This document shows positions 18,740 through 27,938 of a stretch of 64,000 nt of DNA, in pieces. The position numbers were made by a program, and so were the translations under genes. Each line of letters begins with the position of its first letter. The first letter of the stretch is position 1. Origin of the DNA: Gammaproteobacteria bacterium (GTDB lineage: Bacteria > Pseudomonadota > Gammaproteobacteria > Legionellales > Legionellaceae); the NCBI GenBank assembly GCA_030147635.1, contig JASBUZ010000025.1, positions 1 through 64,000 of the forward strand. Reading direction: 5' to 3'. Below the pieces are notes generated by a model. It was not told the DNA's origin and searched no databases. It saw only the letters and a program-made list of their open reading frames with translations.

Positions 18740-20107
18740 TTAAGAAGAAAGGATTCGCATCAGGTGTTTATAGTCATCTGAAAAATCGCCGGCTTCCTGA
18801 ATAAGCTCTTTAATTTTTCGACAAGCATGAATCACAGTGGTATGGTCGCGCCCTCCAAAATGATCGCCAATTTCAGGCAAACTATGATTGGTTAATTCTT
18901 TAGCAAGGGTCATTGCCATTTGTCTCGGACGTGCAATCGAGCGACTCCTTCTCTTTGAGAGCAAATCAGCCACCTTGACCTTGTAGTATTCAGCAGTTGT
19001 TTTTGTGATATTTTCAAGCGTTACAAGTTTATCTTGTAGTGCTAATAAATCTCTAAGCGCTTCACTGACAAATTCAATCGTAATCGCTTTCCCTGTAAAG
19101 TGTGCATTTGCAATCACACGTCTTAAAGCCCCTTCCAACTCCCGAACATTGGAGCGAATGCGCTTAGCAATAAAGAAAGCCACTTCATAAGGAAGTTCAA
19201 TATTCGCACCTTCTGCCTTACTCATTAAAATAGCAACTCGCGTTTCAAGCTCTGGAGGCTCGACGGCAACAGTTAATCCCCAGCCAAAACGAGATTTTAG
19301 ACGTTCTTCCACGCCAGTAATTTCTTTCGGATAACGATCACTCGTCAAAATAATTTGTTGCTGCCCTTCAAGTAACGCATTAAATGTGTGGAAAAACTCT
19401 TCTTGCGAGCGGTCTTTGCCTGCAAAAAATTGGATGTCATCAATCAGCAGCGCATTCAAAGAGCGATAAAATCGCTTAAACTCATTAATTGCATTGGTTT
19501 GCAATGCTTTTACCATATCTGCCACAAAGCGCTCGGAATGAAGATATAAAACCCGAGCATCCGGATTTCTCATCAAGATTTCATTGCCTATCGCATGCAT
19601 TAAGTGCGTTTTACCTAAACCAACCCCTCCATAAATAAAGAGCGGATTATAAGCATCTCCCGGTCGCTCGGCGACTTGAAGCGATGCTGCTCGAGCTAAT
19701 TGGTTAGAGTTCCCCTCCACAAAACTCGAGAAAACAAATTTTTCATTTAGATAAGTATTCTTAAAATGATCACTTGCTTTTTTCACAGATGCCACTTTGG
19801 TCGGTTGATCGGTCACTACTGTTTTCGGCGTCTTTTTTTTAGGTTCAGCTTTAGGTGCACTAGAGCCAATTTCAATACTCACTACCTTAATTGCACTGTC
19901 ACTAAACTGACCGGCAAGTTCTTGGATACGTGAATAAAAGTTTTTTTTAACCCACTCCACAACAAAACGGTTCGGTGCGAGCAATGTCAGCGAATCATCG
20001 ACCTGATCAGGGCTCAGCTGCAGAGGTTTCAACCAGGTATGGAATTGTTGAGGTGTAAACTCGGATTCGAGCACCCCCAAACATTTTTCCCAAACTTTTA
20101 CAGCCAC
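18740..20107 (-). CDS. dnaA: Chromosomal replication initiator protein DnaA
   Basis: AAA+ ATPase that binds DnaA boxes and opens oriC. Domain I starts [19 protein letters not shown]. Domain II is a short Lys/Pro-rich linker (about 90-110). Domain III has Walker [10 protein letters not shown] and Walker [13 protein letters not shown]. Domain IV carries the DNA-binding signature [15 protein letters not shown]. The start codon is GTG (CAC at 20105-20107 on the plus strand), preceded by a strong GGAGGGGG-type Shine-Dalgarno. The length is 455 aa. The gene faces away from the origin gap, which is the usual place for DnaA autoregulation. Confidence 0.98.
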   Translation of the reverse strand: MAVKVWEKCLGVLESEFTPQQFHTWLKPLQLSPDQVDDSLTLLAPNRFVVEWVKKNFYSRIQELAGQFSDSAIKVVSIEIGSSAPKAEPKKKTPKTVVTDQPTKVASVKKASDHFKNTYLNEKFVFSSFVEGNSNQLARAASLQVAERPGDAYNPLFIYGGVGLGKTHLMHAIGNEILMRNPDARVLYLHSERFVADMVKALQTNAINEFKRFYRSLNALLIDDIQFFAGKDRSQEEFFHTFNALLEGQQQIILTSDRYPKEITGVEERLKSRFGWGLTVAVEPPELETRVAILMSKAEGANIELPYEVAFFIAKRIRSNVRELEGALRRVIANAHFTGKAITIEFVSEALRDLLALQDKLVTLENITKTTAEYYKVKVADLLSKRRSRSIARPRQMAMTLAKELTNHSLPEIGDHFGGRDHTTVIHACRKIKELIQEAGDFSDDYKHLMRILSS

Positions 20108-20980
20108 GAAATCCCCCTCCCCGAAAAGATCACTACAAACTCAACTCTAATTGATATATATGCACACAAAGAAAACAGGTGAACGCATTTTTCAAACCGA
20201 AGTCTTAGATAGTGCCATTGAGAAGCAATCTCATCAAGTAAAAAAATTTGTACACTGCAAAATCGAATTTAAATCAAAAATAGAGCAAATTTGAATATCC
20301 TGAGAAAAATACTTGAAAAAAGAGTAGGATAGCGTGGGGATAAATGGGCATATTTTTTGCCAAGCCAAGTTATCCAGATCAAATAAAACCTAGAAACAGC
20401 ATTTTTACACACAAAAAAACCACACTTAACTTATTGAAAAATAACGAAAAAACAAACCAATACATAAAAACTTATTACATAATAACAAATAGTATTTTAA
20501 AAATTTCATTTTTTATAATTAAAAAAAGGGAATATATAAAATGGTTTGCTGACATCAAGACAATTTAACCTGCTGTTTATAAATTTGAAGCCTCTGCATG
20601 TACTCAAACTTTAGTTGATAAATATATCAACTGGAAAAAAAGTGAGTCTGAGAGTGGAGTAACCAGAGGAAAACTTTTGTAAAAACGCGATAATCTTCTC
20701 TGTATAACAGGATATTTCATCGCATAGCTCTTTTTATCCTAGTGCTCTCCCCTTAAAACCAGGATAAGATCACAGCTTAAAAAAACCATAACCGCATGTT
20801 AATTAACAATTTTTAATAGCTATACACAGATTTTTTAAACTTAATAACAAATTCTAAATATATACTTAAAAAATTAATATTTATTAGGTTTCTGGCAAGA
20901 CAATATATTTCATCGTCTTAATTGACAGCGCAGGTAAAGTTTTTTATCATGACGTGCTTTAATTTTTAACGAGTTCTCTG
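20108..20980. other. Probable chromosomal replication origin (oriC) between dnaA and rpmH
   Basis: This is an 873-bp AT-rich gap without a credible gene. One-mismatch DnaA boxes (consensus TTATNCACA) are at 20158-20166 (+), 20335-20343 (-), 20370-20378 (+), 20403-20411 (+), 20574-20582 (-) and 20820-20828 (+). No perfect TTATCCACA was found. A very AT-rich stretch at about 20400-20560, and another at 20800-20885, could serve as the unwinding element. GATC sites are few. dnaA on one side, rpmH-rnpA-yidC-mnmE on the other, and the base-composition switch support the call. A 74-codon open frame at 20344-20568 is composition noise. Confidence 0.8.
20922..20950 (+). promoter_or_regulatory. Sigma-70 promoter of rpmH-rnpA
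   Basis: A perfect TTGACA (20922-20927) and TATCAT (20945-20950, one mismatch to TATAAT) are spaced by 17 bp, ending 30 bp before the rpmH ATG. This is the strongest promoter match seen by eye in the window, as expected for a ribosomal protein gene. Confidence 0.75.
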
Positions 20981-21115
20981 ATGAAACGTACATTTCAACC
21001 AAGTAATATAAAACGCAAACGTGATCATGGTTTTCGTGCACGTATGGCTACACGTTCAGGCCGTGCAGTAATTAGACGTCGACGCGCTAAAGGTCGTAGC
21101 CGTTTATCTGCTTAA
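20981..21115 (+). CDS. rpmH: 50S ribosomal protein L34
   Basis: A 44-residue, highly basic protein beginning [20 protein letters not shown] and ending KGRSRLSA, a full match to the L34 pattern ([25 protein letters not shown]). It is a structural component of the large subunit near the exit tunnel. It has its own strong promoter and lies 7 bp upstream of rnpA, the conserved rpmH-rnpA pair next to oriC. Confidence 0.98.
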   Translation: MKRTFQPSNIKRKRDHGFRARMATRSGRAVIRRRRAKGRSRLSA

Positions 21116-21122
21116 ACCTAGG

Positions 21123-21470
21123 ATGTATGGTTTTAATAAATCTCGTCGTTTACTAAAAAAACAGGAGTACGATGAGGTTTTTAAGTGTGCAGCTAGACTT
21201 TCAACCCCCGAGTTCATTGTGCTGTTTTGTGAAAATACGTTTAAACATGCACGGCTCGGGATTGTTTTGTCTAAAAAGGTCATTTATAAAGCACACGATA
21301 GAAACCGAATAAAAAGGATTCTAAGAGAATCTTTTCGACTCAATAGCCATTTGCCTGCTGTTGATATTGTGGTTTTGGCAAGACCTGCAGTCAACAAAGC
21401 CATGCCTCATCAAATAAGAGCAAATTTGGGTAAGTTATGGAACGCATTAGCCGAACCGCACGCGCCTTAG
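21123..21470 (+). CDS. rnpA: Ribonuclease P protein component
   Basis: Basic protein subunit of RNase P, which trims the 5' leader of pre-tRNAs. The RNP-binding signature is visible as [27 protein letters not shown] in parts: GIVLSKKV, then [13 protein letters not shown] around residues 60-72. It is 115 aa, starting [20 protein letters not shown], with the typical early RLLK-EYD motif. The 3' end overlaps yidD by 34 bp, as is common in this operon. Confidence 0.96.
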   Translation: MYGFNKSRRLLKKQEYDEVFKCAARLSTPEFIVLFCENTFKHARLGIVLSKKVIYKAHDRNRIKRILRESFRLNSHLPAVDIVVLARPAVNKAMPHQIRANLGKLWNALAEPHAP

Positions 21471-21709
21471 TTATTTGGCCTATCAAGCTCTACCAATATC
21501 TCATTAGTCCTTGTTTGGGACCTAGATGTCGTTTTTACCCCAGTTGCTCTCATTATGCAGTTCAAGCATTAGAACACTATGGCGTTTTTAAAGGGACGTG
21601 GCTTGCGGTTAAGCGTATTTTGCGCTGTCACCCTTGGTCTTTAGGCGGATACGATCCGGTTTTACCAACGCAAACAGCGTGCAACATGAATTTGAAGAAT
21701 AAAACTTAA
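21437..21709 (+). CDS. yidD: Membrane protein insertion efficiency factor YidD
   Basis: A small protein (90 aa) that supports YidC-dependent membrane insertion. The family signature runs from about residue 15: [20 protein letters not shown], then [12 protein letters not shown] and [13 protein letters not shown], with the conserved cysteines present. It sits between rnpA (34-bp overlap) and yidC (14-bp gap), its standard position. Confidence 0.96.
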   Translation: MERISRTARALVIWPIKLYQYLISPCLGPRCRFYPSCSHYAVQALEHYGVFKGTWLAVKRILRCHPWSLGGYDPVLPTQTACNMNLKNKT

Positions 21710-21723
21710 CAGAGAAAAGTATT

Positions 21724-23388
21724 ATGGATATTAAACGTATAATTTTAGGGGCTGCACTGGCGGTGCTTGCTTATAGTTTGTGGACAGCGTGGCAAGTAGA
21801 CTACCCGAAGCCTGGCGCGTCACCGCATAGTCAAGCGAGCTCCAGTCAACATCAAAGCCCGAGTGATGCGCTTTTACCGACACATGCGGGGCTTGATGCA
21901 ACTCAAAGTACGTCATCGAATACCCACTTACCTCAAGTTGCTCCCGAAATACAAGTTGAGAGTGAGTCAGTTATTCATGTTAAAACAGATGTACTTGATT
22001 TAACCATTGACTTAGCTCAAGGGGATATTACTTCAGCAAAACTACTTGATTATGCGCAAACTGAAGCTGATCAAGCCCCTTTTTCCCTTTTGAACGATAA
22101 TCAAGGGACACGTTATGTTGCCAATAGTAGCTTATTGGTGGTTAATCAAGGAGCTATTGAGCGCACAAAACTTGGATTTCAAGCGGGGCAAAGCCAATAC
22201 GTATTAGATGCTAATAAAGATCAACTTATAGTGACTTTGACGGGTGAAAATGAAGAAGGATTAGCCGTTAAAAAACGATTTACCTTTAAACGTGGTAGTT
22301 ATCTGATCGATGTAAAATATGAGCTTGCGAATAAAGGAAGTGAAACTTGGACTGGTTACTTTAACACACAACTACTCAGAGAGTCTCCCAAAGAAGATAA
22401 GAAAAGTGTCACCAATATGGGATCATATATTGGTGCTTCTTACTCAAACCCAGGCCACCATCGTTATCAGAAGCTTACGTTTAAAGATATGAACAAGCAT
22501 GCGCTCGATATCGAGGTTGAAGGTGGTTGGTTTGCGATGCAGCAAAGGTATTTTTTAACGGCTTGGATTCCTAGTGCTGACGCAAAAAAACGTTTTTACT
22601 CACGAACATCTAATGGCAGCTATGCGATTGGGGCTGTGAGCCAGGCCATGCATTTAGCTCCTGGGGCCACTGAAACCATAGGCGCTTCATTGTATTTAGG
22701 GCCTGAAATTGCAGACAATCTGAAACCGATTGCTGATGGACTTGATTTAACCATCGACTATGGCTGGCTTTGGTTTATCTCCTCCTTATTGTTTTCTATT
22801 ATGAAGGCCATTCACTCGGTTGTTGGAAACTGGGGCTGGTCTATTGTTTTAGTGACAGTACTTGTTCGGCTTGCGTTCTATCGTCTGTCAGCGAAAAGCT
22901 ATCGCTCGATGGCAAATATGAGGCAATTACAACCCAAGCTGCAAGCACTTCGTGAAAAATATGGGGATGATAAGGCTAAAATTAGTCAAGAAACGATGGC
23001 GCTTTATCGTAATGAAAAAGTGAATCCCTTGTCTGGCTGTTTACCAATGCTGGCACAAGTGCCTATTTTTATGGCTTTGTACTGGGTCTTGATGGAAAGT
23101 GTTGAGCTAAGACAAGCGCCATTTATTCTTGGAGTTACTGACTTATCAACGCCTGATCCGTATCATGTGTTAACTATTTTGATGGGGCTTAGTATGCTGA
23201 TTCAGCAAAAGCTGAACCCAGCACCACCAGATCCGATGCAAGCAAAACTTATGATGCTTTTACCTGTTATGATGACAGCACTTTTATGGAACATGCCATC
23301 AGGGTTAGCTTTGTACTGGACTGTAAATAATACACTAACGATTGTGCAACAGTGGTATATCACCCGAAAGTTTGGAGATAAGAAGTAG
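21724..23388 (+). CDS. yidC: Membrane protein insertase YidC
   Basis: Inserts and folds inner-membrane proteins, alone or with SecYEG. An N-terminal membrane anchor (residues 4-22) is followed by a Ser/Gln-rich linker and the large periplasmic beta-supersandwich domain to about residue 335. The conserved C-terminal Oxa1 core has membrane segments near 345-370, 415-440 and 470-535 (for example [20 protein letters not shown] and [13 protein letters not shown]). The length of 554 aa is typical for gammaproteobacteria. It ends 1 bp before the mnmE ATG. Confidence 0.97.
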   Translation: MDIKRIILGAALAVLAYSLWTAWQVDYPKPGASPHSQASSSQHQSPSDALLPTHAGLDATQSTSSNTHLPQVAPEIQVESESVIHVKTDVLDLTIDLAQGDITSAKLLDYAQTEADQAPFSLLNDNQGTRYVANSSLLVVNQGAIERTKLGFQAGQSQYVLDANKDQLIVTLTGENEEGLAVKKRFTFKRGSYLIDVKYELANKGSETWTGYFNTQLLRESPKEDKKSVTNMGSYIGASYSNPGHHRYQKLTFKDMNKHALDIEVEGGWFAMQQRYFLTAWIPSADAKKRFYSRTSNGSYAIGAVSQAMHLAPGATETIGASLYLGPEIADNLKPIADGLDLTIDYGWLWFISSLLFSIMKAIHSVVGNWGWSIVLVTVLVRLAFYRLSAKSYRSMANMRQLQPKLQALREKYGDDKAKISQETMALYRNEKVNPLSGCLPMLAQVPIFMALYWVLMESVELRQAPFILGVTDLSTPDPYHVLTILMGLSMLIQQKLNPAPPDPMQAKLMMLLPVMMTALLWNMPSGLALYWTVNNTLTIVQQWYITRKFGDKK

Positions 23389-23389
23389 C

Positions 23390-24742
23390 ATGGCAGAGCG
23401 TACGGTTGTTGCCATTTCAACGCCGCCTGGTCGAGGTGGTGTTGGCATCATTCGTCTTTCTGGCCCTGAGGCCCATGCAATAGGCATGCGGATTTGTCGG
23501 CGCAAAGAAGCATTTCCGTTGCGAGTTGCTCATCACGCCAGTTTCTATTCTGCCGATGCTTCGCGCGCTGACTTGATTGACTCTGGGCTTGTGCTCGCCT
23601 TTAAGGGCCCTCACTCATTCACTGGCGAAGATGTAGTAGAGCTTCAAGGTCATGGAGCGCCAGTTTTGCTCGATCGTTTAATTTCAGAATGTGTTGCCTG
23701 TGGTGCGACGCTCGCACGTCCCGGAGAGTTTTCTGAGCGTGCCTTTTTGAATAACAAAATTGACTTAGCGCAAGCTGAGGCAATTGCTGATTTAATTCAT
23801 GCAAACTCGGAAGCGGCAGCCCGTCTTGCTGTGCGCTCATTACAAGGTGATTTTTCACAAAAAATCAATGCAATTTGTGAGCAATTGATTGCGCTTCGTT
23901 TGTATGTGGAAGCGGCCATTGATTTTTCAGATGAAGCGATTGATTTTTTAAGTGATGGGAAGGTTGCAGCTTTATTCGAGACAGTGTTCGACGATTTACA
24001 AAAACTGAGAGCAGGGGCAACTCAAGGTGCTTTACTGCGTGAAGGAGGCGTCATTGTCATCTCTGGTCCACCTAATGCAGGTAAATCGACTCTGCTGAAT
24101 GCTCTGTCGGGGTATGAGGCAGCAATTGTGCATGACGAAGCGGGTACTACGAGAGATATTATGCGAGAGCATGTATTACTCGATGATATTCCGCTGCAAT
24201 TGATTGACACAGCAGGCCTTCGCCAAAGTGATAATGTGGTTGAGCAAGAAGGTATTCGACGTGCTAAAGAAGCTATCCAGCGTGCAGATGCTGTGTTGAT
24301 GATGTGTGATGTGACTCAAACTGAAAGTGAGCAAGCATTAGATGACACTATTCAAGAGCTTCTGCCGGCTCATGTACCTGTGATACGTATTTTCAACAAA
24401 ATAGATAAAATCAAACAAAAAGCTTCAAAAGAAGGTCTACGTATTTACTTGTCAGCCAAAGAAAAGGAGGGGCTTTCTTTATTGAAAAATGCCATCAAAG
24501 AGGCTTTGGGGCATGCTCCAACAGAGGGGCTGTTTCTCGCGCGTAGACGCCATATTGAAGCTTTGAACAAAGCGCAAAGTTTTTTAGACTTGGGGCGAGC
24601 ACAACTCTTTGAGCATGCTGCAGGTGAATTACTTGCAGAAGACTTAAGACAAGCGCATGATGCTTTAGGTGAGATTGTCGGACAATTCACCCCAGACGAT
24701 TTATTAGGCGAAATTTTTTCGACTTTTTGTATCGGAAAGTAA
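23390..24742 (+). CDS. mnmE: tRNA modification GTPase MnmE
   Basis: With MnmG it installs the 5-carboxymethylaminomethyl group on wobble uridine 34 of tRNAs. The N-terminal domain begins MAERTVVAISTPPGRGGVGI. The G domain contains GPPNAGKSTLLN, DTAGLRQSD and FNKIDK. The C-terminus ends in the invariant formyl-tetrahydrofolate/catalytic motif FCIGK. The ATG at 23390 gives 450 aa; the open frame upstream only re-reads yidC. No mnmG is present in the window. Confidence 0.97.
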   Translation: MAERTVVAISTPPGRGGVGIIRLSGPEAHAIGMRICRRKEAFPLRVAHHASFYSADASRADLIDSGLVLAFKGPHSFTGEDVVELQGHGAPVLLDRLISECVACGATLARPGEFSERAFLNNKIDLAQAEAIADLIHANSEAAARLAVRSLQGDFSQKINAICEQLIALRLYVEAAIDFSDEAIDFLSDGKVAALFETVFDDLQKLRAGATQGALLREGGVIVISGPPNAGKSTLLNALSGYEAAIVHDEAGTTRDIMREHVLLDDIPLQLIDTAGLRQSDNVVEQEGIRRAKEAIQRADAVLMMCDVTQTESEQALDDTIQELLPAHVPVIRIFNKIDKIKQKASKEGLRIYLSAKEKEGLSLLKNAIKEALGHAPTEGLFLARRRHIEALNKAQSFLDLGRAQLFEHAAGELLAEDLRQAHDALGEIVGQFTPDDLLGEIFSTFCIGK

Positions 24743-24774
24743 GCAACATACCCTATATAGACAAGGACTAAGTC

Positions 24775-25731
24775 ATGATTTACCCAAATATCTTGGAAGT
24801 AATAGGAAAAACCCCTGTCGTAAAAATCAACCATATTGCCAGTCATTTAGATTGCGATGTATATGCTAAGTGTGAGTTTTTAAATCCTGGTGGCTCTGTC
24901 AAAGACCGAATTGGTTATGAGATGGTAAAAAGAGCCGAAGAAAAGGGAGAGATTAAACCTGGAGATACCCTGATTGAGCCGACGTCTGGAAACACAGGGA
25001 TTGGAATTGCGCTAGCTGGGGCAGTACTTGGCTATAAGGTGGTTATCACCATGCCTGAGAAAATGAGTCACGAAAAGCAAGTCGTGCTTGAGCGCTTAGG
25101 CGCAGTGATTCACCGAACACCGACTGAAGCTGCATTCGATTCTCCTGATAGTCACATTTCACTGGCTAAACGGTTACAAAAAGAACTCCCTAATGCACAT
25201 ATCTTAGATCAATACGCAAACCCCAATAATCCTAATGCGCACTATATAGGAACAGCAGAAGAAATAATTCATGACTTTGGAGATAACTTGGATATGGTGG
25301 TGGCTGGTGTTGGGACTGGTGGCACGATTACTGGGATTGCAGAACGCTTAAAAGAACATAACGCAAGCATCAAAATCATAGGCGTTGATCCCGTTGGCTC
25401 TATTCTTGGAGGAGGAGATGAAGTAACGCCGTATTTAGTTGAAGGGATTGGTTATGATTTTTTCCCGGAAGTCTTAAATAATGCGCTGATTGATCAATAT
25501 ATTAAGCTTAGAGACAAAGATGCGTTCTATATGGCAAGGCGCTTAATTGAGGAAGAAGGACTGCTTGTGGGAGGCTCAAGTGGAGGGGCTATGTGGGCGG
25601 CACTTAGTGCCGCAAATACGCTTGGGAAAGGGCAGCGTTGTTTGGTGATTTTACCCGACTCTATTCGTAACTATATGACAAAATATGCAGACGATGCTTG
25701 GATGGAAGCGCAGGGGCTTTTGGAGCACTAG
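24775..25731 (+). CDS. Cystathionine beta-synthase-type PLP enzyme (core domain only)
   Basis: Fold-type II PLP enzyme of the cysteine synthase/cystathionine beta-synthase group. The Schiff-base lysine lies in NPGGSVKDRIGYEM (about residues 38-51). The substrate loop is TSGNTGIG and the phosphate loop is GTGGTITG. Segments YLVEGIGYDFFPEVLNNALID and LVILPDSIRNYMTKYADDAWM are much closer to eukaryotic-type cystathionine beta-synthase than to CysK or CysM. The 318-aa protein lacks the haem N-terminus and the C-terminal CBS regulatory pair. It probably condenses homocysteine or O-acetylserine-type substrates with serine/sulfide. No gamma-lyase gene is adjacent. It converges with the next gene (4-bp overlap). 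Confidence 0.87.
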   Translation: MIYPNILEVIGKTPVVKINHIASHLDCDVYAKCEFLNPGGSVKDRIGYEMVKRAEEKGEIKPGDTLIEPTSGNTGIGIALAGAVLGYKVVITMPEKMSHEKQVVLERLGAVIHRTPTEAAFDSPDSHISLAKRLQKELPNAHILDQYANPNNPNAHYIGTAEEIIHDFGDNLDMVVAGVGTGGTITGIAERLKEHNASIKIIGVDPVGSILGGGDEVTPYLVEGIGYDFFPEVLNNALIDQYIKLRDKDAFYMARRLIEEEGLLVGGSSGGAMWAALSAANTLGKGQRCLVILPDSIRNYMTKYADDAWMEAQGLLEH

Positions 25732-26543
25732 GCTCCAAAGCGCATTGAATCTGATGGAGTCTCTTGTCCTATATGGACATTTCTTAACTGCTCTCTTTCG
25801 GCAAAAACAGTCGCATAAGTGAGGAACATGATGAGTCCTTCACGATAGCTTCCATAGGGTTGAGATGGATAGCTTTGGGATGGGATTTTGCTTCGTGTTT
25901 CAATGAAAGCTTTTTCTAACTCTTCTGTTGTCATATTTCTAAAGTCGAGATTTGAAGAAGCTGCTAACCTAATTAAGTGGTCATTTTCTTCACGAAAACG
26001 AGTTACTTGTTTTTTTTCTCTTTCTTTACAAGCTTTATCTAGGAGTGAGTCTGTTGGGTGAGAAGCTCGGGTATTCAAAAAGTCAAAATAAGCGCCAAAT
26101 TCAGCTGGTACAGAGTAAATAGTCTGATGTGGTTGCCGATGTATAATGATTGAAGCATCTGACGTGCTATCTTTTTTTAGTGGGAGGCGTTTATTACCTT
26201 TTGTTTGAGCAATGTTTAATTGAAGTTCTAAAGCTTTAGTTAGCGCCTCAAAAAACCAAAGTTCAGGCGTTGTTAATGGTTCTATGTCCGTTTCCAGGGC
26301 TATCTCTTTGAGTCGATTGGTTACCAGGTAAAGCCAGGCAGTTATTTTTTGTGGGGATGAAACATCAAGTGCAGCAGGTAATCCTTTGCGTGTGAAAGCT
26401 GCTTTTACGCTAGGATCATCAGCAAGTATCAGATTTGCGTAGTACAAACTGGCAGCTACGTCTCCCCGCTCTTTTAAAGAGATGACGGCCGGCGAAGTTC
26501 GCGGATGCTCTGTTGTCGCTCTATCAAAAAAACTGTAAGGCAT
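25728..26543 (-). CDS. Hypothetical protein, possible lineage-specific gene
   Basis: A 271-aa protein from the ATG at 26541-26543, preceded by GGAAA 5-9 nt upstream. The open frame continues further, but the extension is AT-rich and lacks a good ribosome site. No signal peptide or membrane segment is seen. The protein is mostly helical by composition, with several charged helices (KACKEREKKQVTRFREE, TTEELEKAFIETRSK) and a disordered end. No family is recognised. A soluble, charged, taxon-restricted protein in a likely Legionellales genome could be a secreted effector, but there is no direct sign of it. It ends 4 bp inside the convergent cystathionine beta-synthase gene. Confidence 0.65.
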   Translation of the reverse strand: MPYSFFDRATTEHPRTSPAVISLKERGDVAASLYYANLILADDPSVKAAFTRKGLPAALDVSSPQKITAWLYLVTNRLKEIALETDIEPLTTPELWFFEALTKALELQLNIAQTKGNKRLPLKKDSTSDASIIIHRQPHQTIYSVPAEFGAYFDFLNTRASHPTDSLLDKACKEREKKQVTRFREENDHLIRLAASSNLDFRNMTTEELEKAFIETRSKIPSQSYPSQPYGSYREGLIMFLTYATVFAEREQLRNVHIGQETPSDSMRFGA

Positions 26544-26871
26544 AGTGTTTCCAAAATTTAACAAAGTGTTTGTTTCCCAGTATAAAAGGAAAATCAGAAA
26601 AGAAGAAGGGCTTGACATCAGGTGGTTGAGCACTCGATAATTCTGGGATTGCTTGCTTTTGAGAGTTTTTTTTGAGCAGGCAGTTGAGCATGAGGGACAA
26701 CATGTTCGGCATGCGAGAGTTGATTTTTAACGGTGTTGTTGACAAAGGGCAAAAGAGGCTTGATAATCGTTCTAGTGTACGTTTTCGAATGAGCGATGAT
26801 GGCGTACCGAAGTTGATACAACGTTGTGGCTTATATAAACGGAAGCTTATAATAAAAAAGTGGAGAAGCGC
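26544..26871. other. Intergenic region upstream of the porin gene
   Basis: 328 bp between the divergent hypothetical gene and the porin. An AT-rich TATATAAA stretch at 26832-26839 with TTGATA at 26813-26818 may be the porin promoter, though the spacer (15 bp) is short. A 68-codon open frame crosses the region and ends just past the porin start, but it has no ribosome site and is not supported. No terminator or RNA gene was seen. Confidence 0.5.
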
Positions 26872-27864
26872 ATGTTAAACTTAAAAAAGACAGCAGTCGC
26901 AGTTCTTGCTCTTAGTAGCAGTGCTGTATTCGCTGGAACAATGGGACCTGTTTGCAGTGCTGTAAATGTAACTGTTCCTTGTGAAAGCACGGCTTGGGAT
27001 GTTGGTGGTCGGGCATTGTATTTACAACCAGTTTTCTCTGGTGGTGGATACAGCTATGCAGCGGTTAACGATAACAACCGTTACTTAGATTACAACAATA
27101 CATGGGGATGGGGCTTCATGATTGAAGGCTCTTACCACTTCGAAACCGGTAGCGATGCAAATCTTAACTGGTATCACTTCAGCAGATCTGCAAGTAAGAG
27201 CTATACAGTAACTAATACTGGTGCGTTAGGTAACTTGGTTGCTGTAACAAATACCACAACCGGTACGATTTCAACAGATCCTAAGTGGGATGCTGTTAAC
27301 TTAGAGTTCGGACAACACGTTGACTTTGGAGAGAAGAAGGACATTCGATTCCATGGTGGTGTTCAGTACGCACGAATTGCTAACACAGCAACACTTTCAG
27401 GCACCTTGGTAGGTAGCATTACTAGCATTTTAGGTAATGCTGCTGGAACCTATGAAGCAACCTTCCAAAGAAAGCCAACCTACAACGGTTTTGGTCCTCG
27501 TGTAGGTGCTGATATGGGGTATGCTTGGGGGAATGGCTTAAGCGTTTACGCAAATGGAGCTATGGCTCTGCTTGCTGGAAGTAGCAAAGTTAGCCACTCC
27601 TACACCGATAACCAAGGAAACAACCTGACCCAAAGCGCGTCTAAGTCAGCGATTGCTCCTGAACTTGAAGCGAAACTTGGTCTTGCTTATGACTATGCTG
27701 TAGCACAAGGTGACTTAACCCTGGATGTAGGTTGGATGTGGGTTAACTACTGGAACGTTACACAGTCTGTTGCAGGTGTAGGACCAATTGCTGGTGCTCA
27801 AGAAGGAGACTTTGGTGTTCAAGGTCTTTACTTTGGCCTGAAATGGTTAGGAAACGTTGCTTAA
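26872..27864 (+). CDS. Lpg1974/MOMP-family outer-membrane porin
   Basis: Pore-forming beta-barrel of the Legionella major outer membrane protein type. The signal peptide is MLNLKKTAVAVLALSSSAVFA. The mature N-terminus has the family pattern GTMGPVCSAVNVTVPC with two cysteines (28 and 37), then WDVGGRALYLQPVF. About a dozen aromatic-rich strands follow, such as WGWGFMIEGSYHFETGSDAN and LYFGLKWLG at the end. It is 330 aa from the ATG at 26872, with GGAG 6 nt upstream. An upstream GTG is less likely. A terminator follows at once. Abundant expression is expected by analogy with Legionella MOMP. Confidence 0.9.
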   Translation: MLNLKKTAVAVLALSSSAVFAGTMGPVCSAVNVTVPCESTAWDVGGRALYLQPVFSGGGYSYAAVNDNNRYLDYNNTWGWGFMIEGSYHFETGSDANLNWYHFSRSASKSYTVTNTGALGNLVAVTNTTTGTISTDPKWDAVNLEFGQHVDFGEKKDIRFHGGVQYARIANTATLSGTLVGSITSILGNAAGTYEATFQRKPTYNGFGPRVGADMGYAWGNGLSVYANGAMALLAGSSKVSHSYTDNQGNNLTQSASKSAIAPELEAKLGLAYDYAVAQGDLTLDVGWMWVNYWNVTQSVAGVGPIAGAQEGDFGVQGLYFGLKWLGNVA

Positions 27865-27880
27865 TTGCTCGTTACTTGCT

Positions 27881-27916
27881 AAAAAAAAGGCCGTCGATTA
27901 CGACGGTCTTTTTTTT
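27881..27916 (+). terminator. Rho-independent terminator of the porin gene
   Basis: The stem GGCCGTCG (27889-27896) pairs with CGACGGTC (27901-27908) around the 4-nt loop ATTA, with one G-U pair. It is preceded by an A8 run and followed by T8 (27909-27916). The flanking A and T runs would make it work in both directions. It sits 17 bp after the porin stop. Confidence 0.9.
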
Positions 27917-27938
27917 GTTTTAAATTTAGAGAAAAGAA

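Noticed and set aside
20344-20568. 74-codon open frame inside the oriC gap
   Set aside because: Very AT-rich Lys/Ile/Asn composition, no ribosome site, and overlap with DnaA boxes and the AT-rich core; best explained as chance.
26672-26878. 68-codon open frame upstream of and overlapping the porin start
   Set aside because: No ribosome-binding site or family resemblance; it spans the likely porin promoter.
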